NCBI RefSeq assembly: GCF_007280555.1
Contig: NZ_VKDB01000017.1
Location: 1 to 64,000, forward strand
Source of the DNA: Deinococcus detaillensis
GTDB lineage: Bacteria > Deinococcota > Deinococci > Deinococcales > Deinococcaceae
Length of the DNA stretch: 64,000 nucleotides
Reading direction: 5' to 3'
The translations under genes were made by a program, and so were the position numbers. The notes under the pieces are model-generated. The model was not told the DNA's origin and searched no databases. It saw only the letters and a program-made list of their open reading frames with translations. This document shows positions 34,297 through 42,452 of this stretch, one piece after another (within the stretch, counting starts at the first letter, position 1; each line of letters begins with the position of its first letter).

Positions 34297-36242
34297 GCGC
34301 TCCCGCTTCTTCCAAAGTGGCCTCTCCAACACTCGCCACCTCCCCGACAGCTGCCGAAGTCCCGACCCTCAAGCTGATGCGCCGCTTGTTTGCCTACAAG
34401 CCTGCGCTGTTTGCCTTCAACGTGGCGGCGTGGAGCAGCTTTCACACTTTGCCCGCCATTTTCAGCTATTTTGTCTCAAGAATTTTTGCGCACTTGGGCG
34501 AGGCCCAGACTTTAGGAAACGGGGCGCTTGGCAGCGCGGGCCAAGCAGCCTCGGTTCGGCAAACCGCGATCACGGCGGCTTGGCTGGCCGTCGCGTACTT
34601 CGCCGCCGCCCGCTTTGCCCGCTTCGGGGTGTTTTACTTCGCGGTTCGGGCGTGGTTTAAGATTTGGTTTACCTTAGACGCTTTACTGCGCCGCAATTTG
34701 CTGGCCCACCTGCTGCTGGCCTCCGGTTCGCGCCGCCTCCCCGACACCCCCGCCGAGGCGGTCAGCCGCTTCCGCGACGACGTGGACGACGTAGCCGCCA
34801 ACACCGAAGCCTGGATAGACGCAGGCGGATTCCTGCTTTACAGCATGATTGCCATCACCTTGATGTGGCAAGTCGATTCCACCATCACCTTGGTGATCTG
34901 CGCTCCGCTGCTGCTGGTCATCGTTTTCGTGCAGCGCCTCACGCCGCAGATTCGCAGTTACCGCCGCCGGATGCGTCAGGCCACCGCCCGCGTCACCGAC
35001 TTTATCGGCGAAACGTTCGGGGCCGTCAGCGCCGTCAAGCTCTCGGCGCGTGAGACGCAGATGGTGGGGCACCTCAGCGACTTGGGCGAAACCCGCAAGG
35101 CGGCGGCGCTGAAAGACGTGCTGCTGACCGAGCTGATCAAAGGCGTCAACATCAACATGATCAACCTCGGCGTGGGCGCGGTGCTGCTGCTGGGCGCAAA
35201 CCTGATTTTAGGCGGGCGGATGACCATCGGCGATTTCGTGCTGTTTTTCGCCCTGCTGCCGCGCCTGACCGGCTCGATGGGCTACTTCGGCGACATGATC
35301 GCCCGTCACCGCCGCACTGGAGTCAGCTTTGAGCGGATGCAGCGCCTCCTGCAAGACGCGCCGATGAGCGAAATGGTGGCCCACCACCCGCTCTACCTGG
35401 ACAACAAGCAATTGGAGGGCGGGCCGCCGGCCGTGCCCCCACGCCGTGAAGCCGCGCCGTTTGAGAGCTTGCAGGTGCGTCACCTCAGCGCCGTGCATGA
35501 CAGCGGGCGCGGCATACTCGACGCTTCGTTTGACCTCAAACGCGGCGAATTCGTGGTGATCACCGGACGCATCGGCAGCGGCAAGAGCACCTTGGTTCGC
35601 GCCCTGCTGGGCCTGATTCCGGCGGGCGGCGAGATCACTTGGAATGGGGACGTCGTCAGCGATCCCGCTTCATTTTTTGTGCCGCCCCGCAGCGCTTACA
35701 CCGCGCAGTTGCCGCAACTGTTCAGCGACAGCCTGAGAGACAACGTGCTGATGGGCGCACCCGACGAAGACGGCAGCGCTCTGGCACAGGCGCTTAAATT
35801 GGCCGTCATGCAGCAGGATTTGAGCGAGTTGCCGCAGGGCTTATCGACCCAGGTCGGAGCGCGGGGCGTCAAATTGTCGGGCGGGCAACTCCAGCGCTCA
35901 GCTGTGGCGCGGATGCTGGCGCAGCAAGCGGATCTGCTGATCTTTGACGACGTCTCGAGCGCCCTCGACGCCGAAACCGAGCGCCAACTCTGGGCGGGCT
36001 TGGCGGGCGAACTCCCCGACGCCACCTGCTTGGTTGTCTCGCACCGCCGCGCCGCCCTGCTGCGGGCCGACCGGATCATCGTGCTGGACGAAGGCCGCGT
36101 GGTCGATCAAGGCCAGTTGGGCGAGCTGCTTTCCCGCAGCGCACAAATGCAGGCGCTGTGGAGTGGCGAAGTGGAGAGCGCAGAAGTAGAAAGCGCGGAA
36201 ACCAACCTTGGCGAGCAGACCGGACTGGCTCCCAACCTTTAA
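34293..36242 (+). CDS. Heterodimeric ABC exporter, second half
   Basis: A 649-residue half-transporter. After an N-terminal extension of about 30 residues come six membrane segments, then an ATPase domain with VITGRIGSGKSTLVRALLG (Walker A), GVKLSGGQLQRSAVARMLA (canonical signature), LLIFDDVSSALDAE (Walker B with Asp in place of the catalytic Glu) and VVSHRRAALLRAD (His switch). With the first half it makes one complete and one degenerate nucleotide site, usual for heterodimeric exporters. A Glu/Ser-rich tail follows. Confidence 0.92.
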   Translation: MSAPASSKVASPTLATSPTAAEVPTLKLMRRLFAYKPALFAFNVAAWSSFHTLPAIFSYFVSRIFAHLGEAQTLGNGALGSAGQAASVRQTAITAAWLAVAYFAAARFARFGVFYFAVRAWFKIWFTLDALLRRNLLAHLLLASGSRRLPDTPAEAVSRFRDDVDDVAANTEAWIDAGGFLLYSMIAITLMWQVDSTITLVICAPLLLVIVFVQRLTPQIRSYRRRMRQATARVTDFIGETFGAVSAVKLSARETQMVGHLSDLGETRKAAALKDVLLTELIKGVNINMINLGVGAVLLLGANLILGGRMTIGDFVLFFALLPRLTGSMGYFGDMIARHRRTGVSFERMQRLLQDAPMSEMVAHHPLYLDNKQLEGGPPAVPPRREAAPFESLQVRHLSAVHDSGRGILDASFDLKRGEFVVITGRIGSGKSTLVRALLGLIPAGGEITWNGDVVSDPASFFVPPRSAYTAQLPQLFSDSLRDNVLMGAPDEDGSALAQALKLAVMQQDLSELPQGLSTQVGARGVKLSGGQLQRSAVARMLAQQADLLIFDDVSSALDAETERQLWAGLAGELPDATCLVVSHRRAALLRADRIIVLDEGRVVDQGQLGELLSRSAQMQALWSGEVESAEVESAETNLGEQTGLAPNL

Positions 36243-36443
36243 GGCTGACGCGCTCACCCTGTCATAGCGGCGTCAGGTTCACCCGTTAAATTAAGGCTGA
36301 GCAGCGCCGCCGCCGCCCAGTTGGGGGGTCAAGCGTTGCCCCCTAACGTGAAAGTTGGTGAACGGCTTACCAGACCGTAGACTGTACCAGCGTCTAAACG
36401 CTTACTGAGCGGTGAGTAAAATTCTGTAAAAGTGTCGGTATTT

Positions 36444-36854
36444 ATGATGATGAAACGCCCCGCCCTGATTTTCCTTTTCGCTATGTTGCTGCCCGCCAGC
36501 GCAGGGGCGCTGCAAGTCATTGTCTGGGACAGAGATTTGCAGACTAAGCTCGGCTACGGTGAAGTCAGTGCCAGCAAACTCAATTTGCAACTCGTGACCG
36601 ATTACAACGGCCCAGTGGTGGTTCTCTTTGCCCGCGACAGCACTGAAAAGAATGCTTACAGCGGCTTGGCCCCCCGCTATGACGGCCTCCTTAAAAATGG
36701 CCTCCTCAATATCAATGTCCCCGACAACACCGAGAATGTGACGCTGAGTAAATTCTTGGGTAGCTTTAAACTGAGCTTGTCGGTGCAGAGTGCCGGGCAA
36801 AACGTGACCTTGCCGGGCCTCAAAACCGCGCCTGAAAAAGATCCCAAGAAGTAA
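36444..36854 (+). CDS. Small secreted protein of unknown function
   Basis: About 136 residues, with a signal peptide (MMMKRPALIFLFAMLLPASAGA) and a mature part that looks beta-rich (LQVIVWDRDLQTKLGYGEVSASKLNLQLVTDYNGPVVVLFARD). It ends in a charged tail EKDPKK. Three consecutive ATG codons (36444, 36447, 36450) make the exact start uncertain and none has a strong ribosome site. It lies just upstream of the OmpR-type regulator. No family is recognised. Confidence 0.65.
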   Translation: MMMKRPALIFLFAMLLPASAGALQVIVWDRDLQTKLGYGEVSASKLNLQLVTDYNGPVVVLFARDSTEKNAYSGLAPRYDGLLKNGLLNINVPDNTENVTLSKFLGSFKLSLSVQSAGQNVTLPGLKTAPEKDPKK

Positions 36855-36909
36855 CATTCACTGACCTGCTTTCCCGTCTCCCCCGCCCGCGCTTCCCAAA
36901 GGAGTGGTT

Positions 36910-37569
36910 ATGCTCTCACAGATTTTGATTGTCGAGGACGATCCCCATTTGGGGCCGCTGCTGCGCGATTACCTCAGCGCGGATTATCAGGTCTTTCACG
37001 CCGCCACCTTAGCCGAGGCCCAAAACTGGCTGGGAACGCACAGCGCCCAACTGATTTTGCTCGATCTCAACTTGCCCGACGGCAACGGCCTCGACTTGGT
37101 GCAGTCGCTGCGGCAGTACAGCTCGACGCCGGTTTTGGTGCTCTCAGCCCGCAGTCACGTGCAGGAGCGGGTCGCGGGGCTCAACGCCGGAGCCGACGAT
37201 TACCTCACCAAGCCGTTTGCCATGCCCGAACTCGACGCCCGCATCAGCGCTCTCTTGCGCCGAACCGCTTCGGGCGGCAGCGTCAATCTGGGCAACACCA
37301 GCTTGTCGACGAGTAGCTTGACGCTCACCGCCGAGGAGCAGCATGTCAACCTGACCGAGCATGAGTCGCGCATTCTGGAGCTGATGATGAGGACGCCCGA
37401 GCGGGTCTTTTCGCGGGCCGACATCGAATCTCACCTCTACGGCTGGGAAACGCCCAACTCCAACAGCGTGGAAGTGCGGATTTCGCAGCTGCGCAAAAAA
37501 CTGGAGTCGGTGGGCAGCACCCTGAGGGTTCGCACCATCCGCAACGTCGGCTACGTCTTGCAGGCGTAA
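36910..37569 (+). CDS. OmpR/PhoB-family response regulator
   Basis: A 219-residue regulator. The receiver domain begins [18 protein letters not shown], the phosphorylated Asp52 lies in [13 protein letters not shown], and the switch Lys lies in [19 protein letters not shown]. The winged-helix output domain (about 130-219) has [33 protein letters not shown] and [19 protein letters not shown]. The start ATG at 36910 follows AAAGGAG; the GTG at 36904 is less likely. No histidine kinase is beside it. The ATP-grasp operon begins 240 bp downstream and may be a target. Confidence 0.92.
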   Translation: MLSQILIVEDDPHLGPLLRDYLSADYQVFHAATLAEAQNWLGTHSAQLILLDLNLPDGNGLDLVQSLRQYSSTPVLVLSARSHVQERVAGLNAGADDYLTKPFAMPELDARISALLRRTASGGSVNLGNTSLSTSSLTLTAEEQHVNLTEHESRILELMMRTPERVFSRADIESHLYGWETPNSNSVEVRISQLRKKLESVGSTLRVRTIRNVGYVLQA

Positions 37570-37811
37570 GCGTCAGCGCCGAATACCGAGTTCGGCACGC
37601 CGCCGAGCTTCACCTTTACACAACAGATTGAGCCGGAAGCCTGACGATTACAGGTTTCCGGCTTGCGTGTGACCCAGACGTTTAGTCTCCTTACTGTGCA
37701 ACTCGGCCCACCGCACCCGCAAGGCCCATAGCGTGAGCAAATTCTTTGGATCGAACTTCACCGCCCGCGCCGCATTCCGCTATCCTGAACGCACGTTTCG
37801 GGAGGAAGGAC

Positions 37812-39683
37812 ATGCAAAATTACCAGCAGGGAGAACGTTTTTTTGATGAGATGTTTACCCCGGACGGCGCGGTCAGGCCCCATTATCAGGGCGTGCAAGC
37901 GTATTTAGAGCGCCTCGGTGTCCCGGAATTCGAGCGGCGGCGCTCCCTGCTCGACTTGGCGTTTCGCAACCAAGGCATCACCTTTACCGTCTACGGCGAC
38001 AGCGCCGGAACCGAGCGCACCTTTCCGTTTGATCCGGTGCCGCGCATCATCCCGGCGAGCGAGTGGGCCACTTTGGAAGCGGGCCTGACTCAGCGTGTCA
38101 AGGCCCTCAACGCCTTTTTGCGCGACATTTACAGCGACGCCCAAATTCTCAAAGAAGGAATCATCCCCAGCGAGTTGGTGTACTCGTCGAGCCACTTCCG
38201 GCGCGAAGTTCACGGCCTCAAAGTGCCGCTGGGCGTGTACACCCACATCGTCGGCAGCGATTTGATCCGCGACGAGCAGGGCAACTATCTGGTCTTGGAA
38301 GACAATTTGCGCTCGCCCAGCGGCGTGAGCTACCTGCTGGCCAACCGCGCCGCCATGACCCGCATCTATCCGGGCATGTTCGATTCGCAGGGCGTACGGA
38401 CGGTGCAGCACTACCCCAACGAGCTGCTGCGCGTTCTCAGTTCGCTCAGCCCGCGTGCGCCGGAAGCCACCGTGGTGCTGCTGACGCCGGGCATGTACAA
38501 CAGCGCTTACTTTGAGCACGCTTACCTCGCTCAGCAGATGGGCGTCGAACTCGTCGAGGGCCGCGATTTGTTTGTGGACAATGGCCGCGTCTGGATGCGG
38601 ACCACCAACGGGCGCACCCAAGTGGACGTGATCTACCGCCGCGTCGACGATGAATTCCTCGATCCGCTGACCTTCCGGCGCGACTCGGCGCTGGGCGTGC
38701 CGGGACTGGTGGAGGTCTACCGTCAGGGACGAGTCGCCATTGCCAACGCCATCGGCGCGGGCGTGGCCGACGACAAAGCCGTTTACGCCTACGTGCCGCA
38801 GATGATCGAGTACTACCTCGGTGAGAAGGCCATCTTGGGCAACGTCCCCACTTATTTGGGCTGGGACAAAGACCAACTCGGATACATCCTCGAAAACGCC
38901 TCGGAACTAGTGATCAAGGCAGTGGGCGAGGCGGGCGGCTACGGCATGCTGATCGGCCCGGCCTCCACCCAGCAAGAAGTGGCAGACTTCTTGGTGCAGG
39001 TGCGCGAAAATCCCCGCAACTACATCGGACAGCCGGTGGTGGGCTTGTCGCGTCACCCCACCTTCTACACGGATTCCGGCGACTTTGAAGCGGCTCACGT
39101 GGATTTGCGCCCTTATATTTTGGTGGGAAAAGACGTTTCCATTATCCCCGGCGGCCTGACGCGGGTGGCGCTCAAGCGCGGCTCGTTGGTGGTCAACTCC
39201 TCGCAGGGCGGCGGCTCCAAAGACACCTGGGTGCTGGATCACGACGGCCCAGTGAACGCCCAGATTCAGAGCCAGTTTCAAGGTGCGCCGCTGCAAGGCG
39301 GCCTCGTTTCGCCGGGTCAGCCGCACTGGCCGCTGGGCGGAGCGTCGGGGCCAGCCCAGCGCCACTTGCAAAACGCGCCTCTGGACGAGGCCGCAGCGGG
39401 CCAGTCGCAATCGCAGAGCCAGTCACAAAGCGGGGGCGGCACTCAGAGTCAAAGCCAAGCGCAGCAAGGGGAGCACGAGCCGCCGCTGGGCGCTTTGACC
39501 CTCAACTCAGCCGAGCTGCCCGCCGAGGACACCCACCAGCAGCACCGCTTTTTGCCGGGAACCGAACTGCCCGAGCAGCTCGCCGAGCAAAGCGGCCACG
39601 TGGGGGTTGCCCATTCAGATCAAGTCCCCGACCCCGCCACCGTGCCGGGCATCGAACAACCCGATCAGCAAGGAGACGTGTAA
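37812..39683 (+). CDS. Circularly permuted ATP-grasp type 2 protein with Q/S-rich tail
   Basis: A 623-residue protein. Residues about 1-480 are the circularly permuted ATP-grasp (DUF404/DUF407) core: RVKALNAFLRDIYSDAQILKEGIIPSELV, YLVLEDNLRSPSGVSYLLANR, VDVIYRRVDDEFLDPL and YGMLIGPASTQQEVADF, LVNSSQGGGSKDTWVL. The last 140 or so residues are low-complexity, with alternating Gln-Ser runs (39402-39467). The gene overlaps the alpha-E gene by 1 base (TAATG). The conserved trio ATP-grasp, alpha-E and transglutaminase is thought to make a peptide-like bond product, but its function is not known to me. Confidence 0.88.
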   Translation: MQNYQQGERFFDEMFTPDGAVRPHYQGVQAYLERLGVPEFERRRSLLDLAFRNQGITFTVYGDSAGTERTFPFDPVPRIIPASEWATLEAGLTQRVKALNAFLRDIYSDAQILKEGIIPSELVYSSSHFRREVHGLKVPLGVYTHIVGSDLIRDEQGNYLVLEDNLRSPSGVSYLLANRAAMTRIYPGMFDSQGVRTVQHYPNELLRVLSSLSPRAPEATVVLLTPGMYNSAYFEHAYLAQQMGVELVEGRDLFVDNGRVWMRTTNGRTQVDVIYRRVDDEFLDPLTFRRDSALGVPGLVEVYRQGRVAIANAIGAGVADDKAVYAYVPQMIEYYLGEKAILGNVPTYLGWDKDQLGYILENASELVIKAVGEAGGYGMLIGPASTQQEVADFLVQVRENPRNYIGQPVVGLSRHPTFYTDSGDFEAAHVDLRPYILVGKDVSIIPGGLTRVALKRGSLVVNSSQGGGSKDTWVLDHDGPVNAQIQSQFQGAPLQGGLVSPGQPHWPLGGASGPAQRHLQNAPLDEAAAGQSQSQSQSQSGGGTQSQSQAQQGEHEPPLGALTLNSAELPAEDTHQQHRFLPGTELPEQLAEQSGHVGVAHSDQVPDPATVPGIEQPDQQGDV

Positions 39684-40618
39684 TGCTCTCGCGCTTAGCC
39701 GAATCGCTGTACTGGATTGGCCGCTACGTCGAGCGGGCCGAGAACACCGCCCGCCTGCTCAACGTCAACTATTACGCCACCCTGGAAGCGGGCGGGCGGG
39801 TCAGCGAAGAGTGGCGGCCCCTGTTGGAGATTTCCGGCACAAAGGCCGGATTTGCCGAGCACTATGGCCGCGCCGATGCCCACAGCGTGGCGGCTTGGCT
39901 AGCCTTCGACCGCCGCAATCCGTCGAGTATTGCGTCGAGCCTCTCCCGCGCCCGCGAAAATGCGCGAGGCCTGCGCGACCGGATTCCCAGCGAGATGTGG
40001 GAAGAACTCAACCTGGCTTACCTCAATCTGTGCTTCCAGAATGTAGACGTGCTGGCCAGCGACGGTCTGTTCGAATACTGCTCGGCGGCCCGCGACGCTT
40101 CGCAGATGTTTTTCGGCATCGCTTTTGCCACGTTGCCGCGCGACGAAGGCTGGTCGTTTATGCGGGCAGGTCAAATGCTCGAGCGCGGCGACAATTTGCT
40201 GCGGCTCCTACAGGTGCGCTACAGCGTCCGCAGCCCCAGCACCCCCGCACAGGCCGCCGTGGACAACCACCGCTGGATGGCGGTGCTCAAAACGGTCTCG
40301 GCGTACGAGGCTTACCGCAAAAGCGAACACGGCGGCCTCGACCCGCGCACCATCGCCAAGTTCTTGCTGCTCAACGGTTACTTTCCGCGCAGCGTGCGCT
40401 ACTGCGGCGAGAACTTGCACGACGCTTTGGCCCAGATCGAGCGCATTCATCCCAAGTCTCATCCCGAGCTGCTGCGCGAGGCCAAATGGCTGATGGCCCG
40501 CTTGGAACACGCCAATGTGGACGACATCTTAGAGCGGCAGTCTCCCGATTTAGACACCTTGCTGAGCGACTTCAACGCCGTCGGCTACGCGATTTACGCG
40601 GCCTATTTCACGGTTTGA
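39683..40618 (+). CDS. Alpha-E domain (DUF403) protein
   Basis: A 311-residue helical protein starting MLSRLAESLYWIGRYVERAENTARLLNVNYYATLEAG. It also has ARENARGLRDRIPSEMWEELNLAYL, FATLPRDEGWSFMRAGQMLERGDNLLRLLQVRY and KFLLLNGYFPRSVRYCGENLHDAL, all typical of the alpha-E family. It always travels with the circularly permuted ATP-grasp gene and is probably its partner. It has no known activity of its own. The start overlaps the ATP-grasp stop. Confidence 0.9.
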   Translation: MLSRLAESLYWIGRYVERAENTARLLNVNYYATLEAGGRVSEEWRPLLEISGTKAGFAEHYGRADAHSVAAWLAFDRRNPSSIASSLSRARENARGLRDRIPSEMWEELNLAYLNLCFQNVDVLASDGLFEYCSAARDASQMFFGIAFATLPRDEGWSFMRAGQMLERGDNLLRLLQVRYSVRSPSTPAQAAVDNHRWMAVLKTVSAYEAYRKSEHGGLDPRTIAKFLLLNGYFPRSVRYCGENLHDALAQIERIHPKSHPELLREAKWLMARLEHANVDDILERQSPDLDTLLSDFNAVGYAIYAAYFTV

Positions 40619-40817
40619 ATGCCTCTGCTTTCACGAACCCGCAGCTCCCGGCGCGGCGAAGCGTACAGGTTTTGTCAGGGAGACTGGCTTCCCCTCTTTT
40701 GAGAACAGGTGGGCGCAGGCAAGCGGACAGGCCGGCCACTTGAAGTCGTCAACCCAGCGGCGTTCTGGTTCATGACCTGTTTTGCCCGCCGTTTTCCCGT
40801 ATCCTCACCGGAGAGTT

Positions 40818-41651
40818 ATGCGCGCCGATATACGTCACGTCACCGAATACGCCTATAAAGAACCCGCTTGGGATTCGTTTAACGAAGTGCGCCTGCATCC
40901 AGAAGCCAGCGCCCGCCAGCAACTCAAGAGCTTCCATTTGCTGGTGGATCCGGAGGCGAGCAGCGTCACCACCCACCGCGATTATTTCGGCTCCATCGTG
41001 CATCACGTTCACGTTCACGAACGCCACCGGGTGCTGCGAATTGAGGCGCAGGCGCTGGTCACCACCAAGCCGCTGACAGTGCCGCCGCCCGTGCCGCTGA
41101 GCGCCCTCGACGATCTGCGCAGCGAAGTCACCGAGTTTTTGATTGCCAGCCCGCGCGTGCCCAAAGGCGACTGGCCCGAGATCTTCGGCGTGGCCCGCCC
41201 CGGCCCCAACGATGATCTCTCGGCTTTTTTAACCGACTTGACCCACCAATTTTTTCAGCAGTTCAGCTACAAGCCCGGAGCCACCAGCGTCCGCACCACC
41301 ATTCAGGAGTTTGCCAAGTTGCAGCAGGGCGTTTGCCAAGACTTTACCCACGCCATGCTGGGAGTCTGCCGCACGCTGGGCATCCCGGCCCGCTACGTCA
41401 GCGGCTACCTGTATTCCGGCGGCGAGATGATCGGCGCAGACGCCACCCATGCCTGGCCAGAAGTGCTGATCCCCGGCGCGGGCTGGGTGGGCTTCGATCC
41501 GACCAACGACGTGCTGGCCGGAGAAAAACACATCAAGATCGGTCACGGGCGCGATTACCCTGACGTGTCGCCCGTGCGCGGCACCTTTTACGGCGGCGGG
41601 CAGGGCCGCTTGGACGTGGAAGTGCGGGTCTACGGTGAGCAGCAGCAGTAA
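40818..41651 (+). CDS. Transglutaminase-like cysteine peptidase-fold protein
   Basis: A 277-residue protein with an N-terminal beta domain (DIRHVTEYAYKEPAWDSFNEVRLHP) and a transglutaminase core. Cys173 lies in QQGVCQDFTHAMLGVCRTLGIPARYVSGYL, His211 in DATHAWPEVLIPGAGW, and Asp228 in GFDPTND. It is the third member of the ATP-grasp/alpha-E/transglutaminase set. Such proteins could hydrolyse or transfer a gamma-glutamyl or other peptide bond. It is closed by a strong hairpin at 41670. Confidence 0.9.
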   Translation: MRADIRHVTEYAYKEPAWDSFNEVRLHPEASARQQLKSFHLLVDPEASSVTTHRDYFGSIVHHVHVHERHRVLRIEAQALVTTKPLTVPPPVPLSALDDLRSEVTEFLIASPRVPKGDWPEIFGVARPGPNDDLSAFLTDLTHQFFQQFSYKPGATSVRTTIQEFAKLQQGVCQDFTHAMLGVCRTLGIPARYVSGYLYSGGEMIGADATHAWPEVLIPGAGWVGFDPTNDVLAGEKHIKIGHGRDYPDVSPVRGTFYGGGQGRLDVEVRVYGEQQQ

Positions 41652-41669
41652 AAAGCAGCTCTTCAGCGA

Positions 41670-41704
41670 AAAGCCGCCGCCTTAACTGAAAGGGCGGCGG
41701 CTTT
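41670..41704. terminator. Bidirectional hairpin between the transglutaminase and Yip1 genes
   Basis: AAAGCCGCCGCC (41670-41681) pairs perfectly with GGCGGCGGCTTT (41693-41704) across an 11-nt loop. The A and T ends allow termination of both convergent genes. Confidence 0.85.
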
Positions 41705-41718
41705 GGTTTGCAGGAGGG

Positions 41719-42318
41719 TTAAACGCCGCTGAGGACAGCTCTAGCGATAAAGAGGCTGGCCAAAAAGCCGCCGACAATCAAAGAAACCAAGAAATAGGCC
41801 ACGCCAGATAAAACCAAGAGCGCGAGCGCTTCGCCGTTGGTGCGAATATTCATGCTGGACTGCACCGCCAGAAAGCCGAAATACATATTAGCCAAGGCGA
41901 TCAAAATGGCAGCCAGAAAGCCGATAATGGGAATAATACCAATCAAAGTCCCCAGAATACTCATAGGCACAAAGAAGAGTGAGAAAGTGTAGGCAACTTC
42001 AGCGTAGGTCCCTGTTCCTTTGAAAAGCGCCTTGCCGATGTAATAAACCGCTCCAGTGAAAACAGCAAAGCCCAGCGGAACGAGAATAAGACGCGTGAAG
42101 AGCTGGCCGAAAAAAGTAACCTCACTGTGGAAGAGCGCGAAGAAAGCGGCAATCAGCGCCGATACCACCGCCGCGACCATCACGTAGATGTAGGCTTGCT
42201 GCACGCCGCCCCGCTGTTCAAAGCGCTCGAAAGTGGCGACGCTCGGCTGGCTGAGTACCGCTGTACTTTGGCTGAACATATTTTGGATGCTGGCCGTGAT
42301 CTGGGGAGACTTTTGCAT
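41719..42318 (-). CDS. Yip1-family membrane protein
   Basis: A 199-residue protein with an amphipathic N-terminus and five membrane segments. The signature-like stretches are QAYIYVMVAAVVSALIAAFFALF, ILVPLGFAVFTGAVYYIGKALFKGTGTYAEVAYTFSLFFVPMSIL and IALANMYFGFLAVQSSMNIRTNGEALALLVL. The Yip1/YIPF-like domain is widespread in bacteria without an assigned function. It is convergent with the transglutaminase gene and divergent from uvrB. Confidence 0.8.
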   Translation of the reverse strand: MQKSPQITASIQNMFSQSTAVLSQPSVATFERFEQRGGVQQAYIYVMVAAVVSALIAAFFALFHSEVTFFGQLFTRLILVPLGFAVFTGAVYYIGKALFKGTGTYAEVAYTFSLFFVPMSILGTLIGIIPIIGFLAAILIALANMYFGFLAVQSSMNIRTNGEALALLVLSGVAYFLVSLIVGGFLASLFIARAVLSGV

Positions 42319-42387
42319 ACTGCTAATTATGAAGGCTGGGTCGTCAAAGTTCCGTCAAGAGCTTGGGCAAAACTTGAACGTTCTCAA

Positions 42388-42404
42388 ATTGTTGACGGCA
42401 CAAT
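42388..42404. promoter_or_regulatory. Inverted repeat overlapping a -35-like box before uvrB
   Basis: ATTGTTGACGGCACAAT has 5-bp palindromic arms around a 7-bp centre and includes TTGACG (42392-42397). It lies 49 bp before the uvrB ATG and could be an operator. No clear -10 at the ideal spacing is seen. It does not resemble the 17-bp radiation/desiccation response motif as I remember it. Confidence 0.3.
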
Positions 42405-42452
42405 CCGACTTGGCCCTTCTGTTTGGGCCGTAATTTGCGCTAAGCTGGCGGG

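Noticed and set aside
39607..40743. 378-codon plus-strand frame over the alpha-E gene
   Set aside because: Arg/Ala/Pro-rich shadow in another frame; the alpha-E signature is in the frame at 39683.
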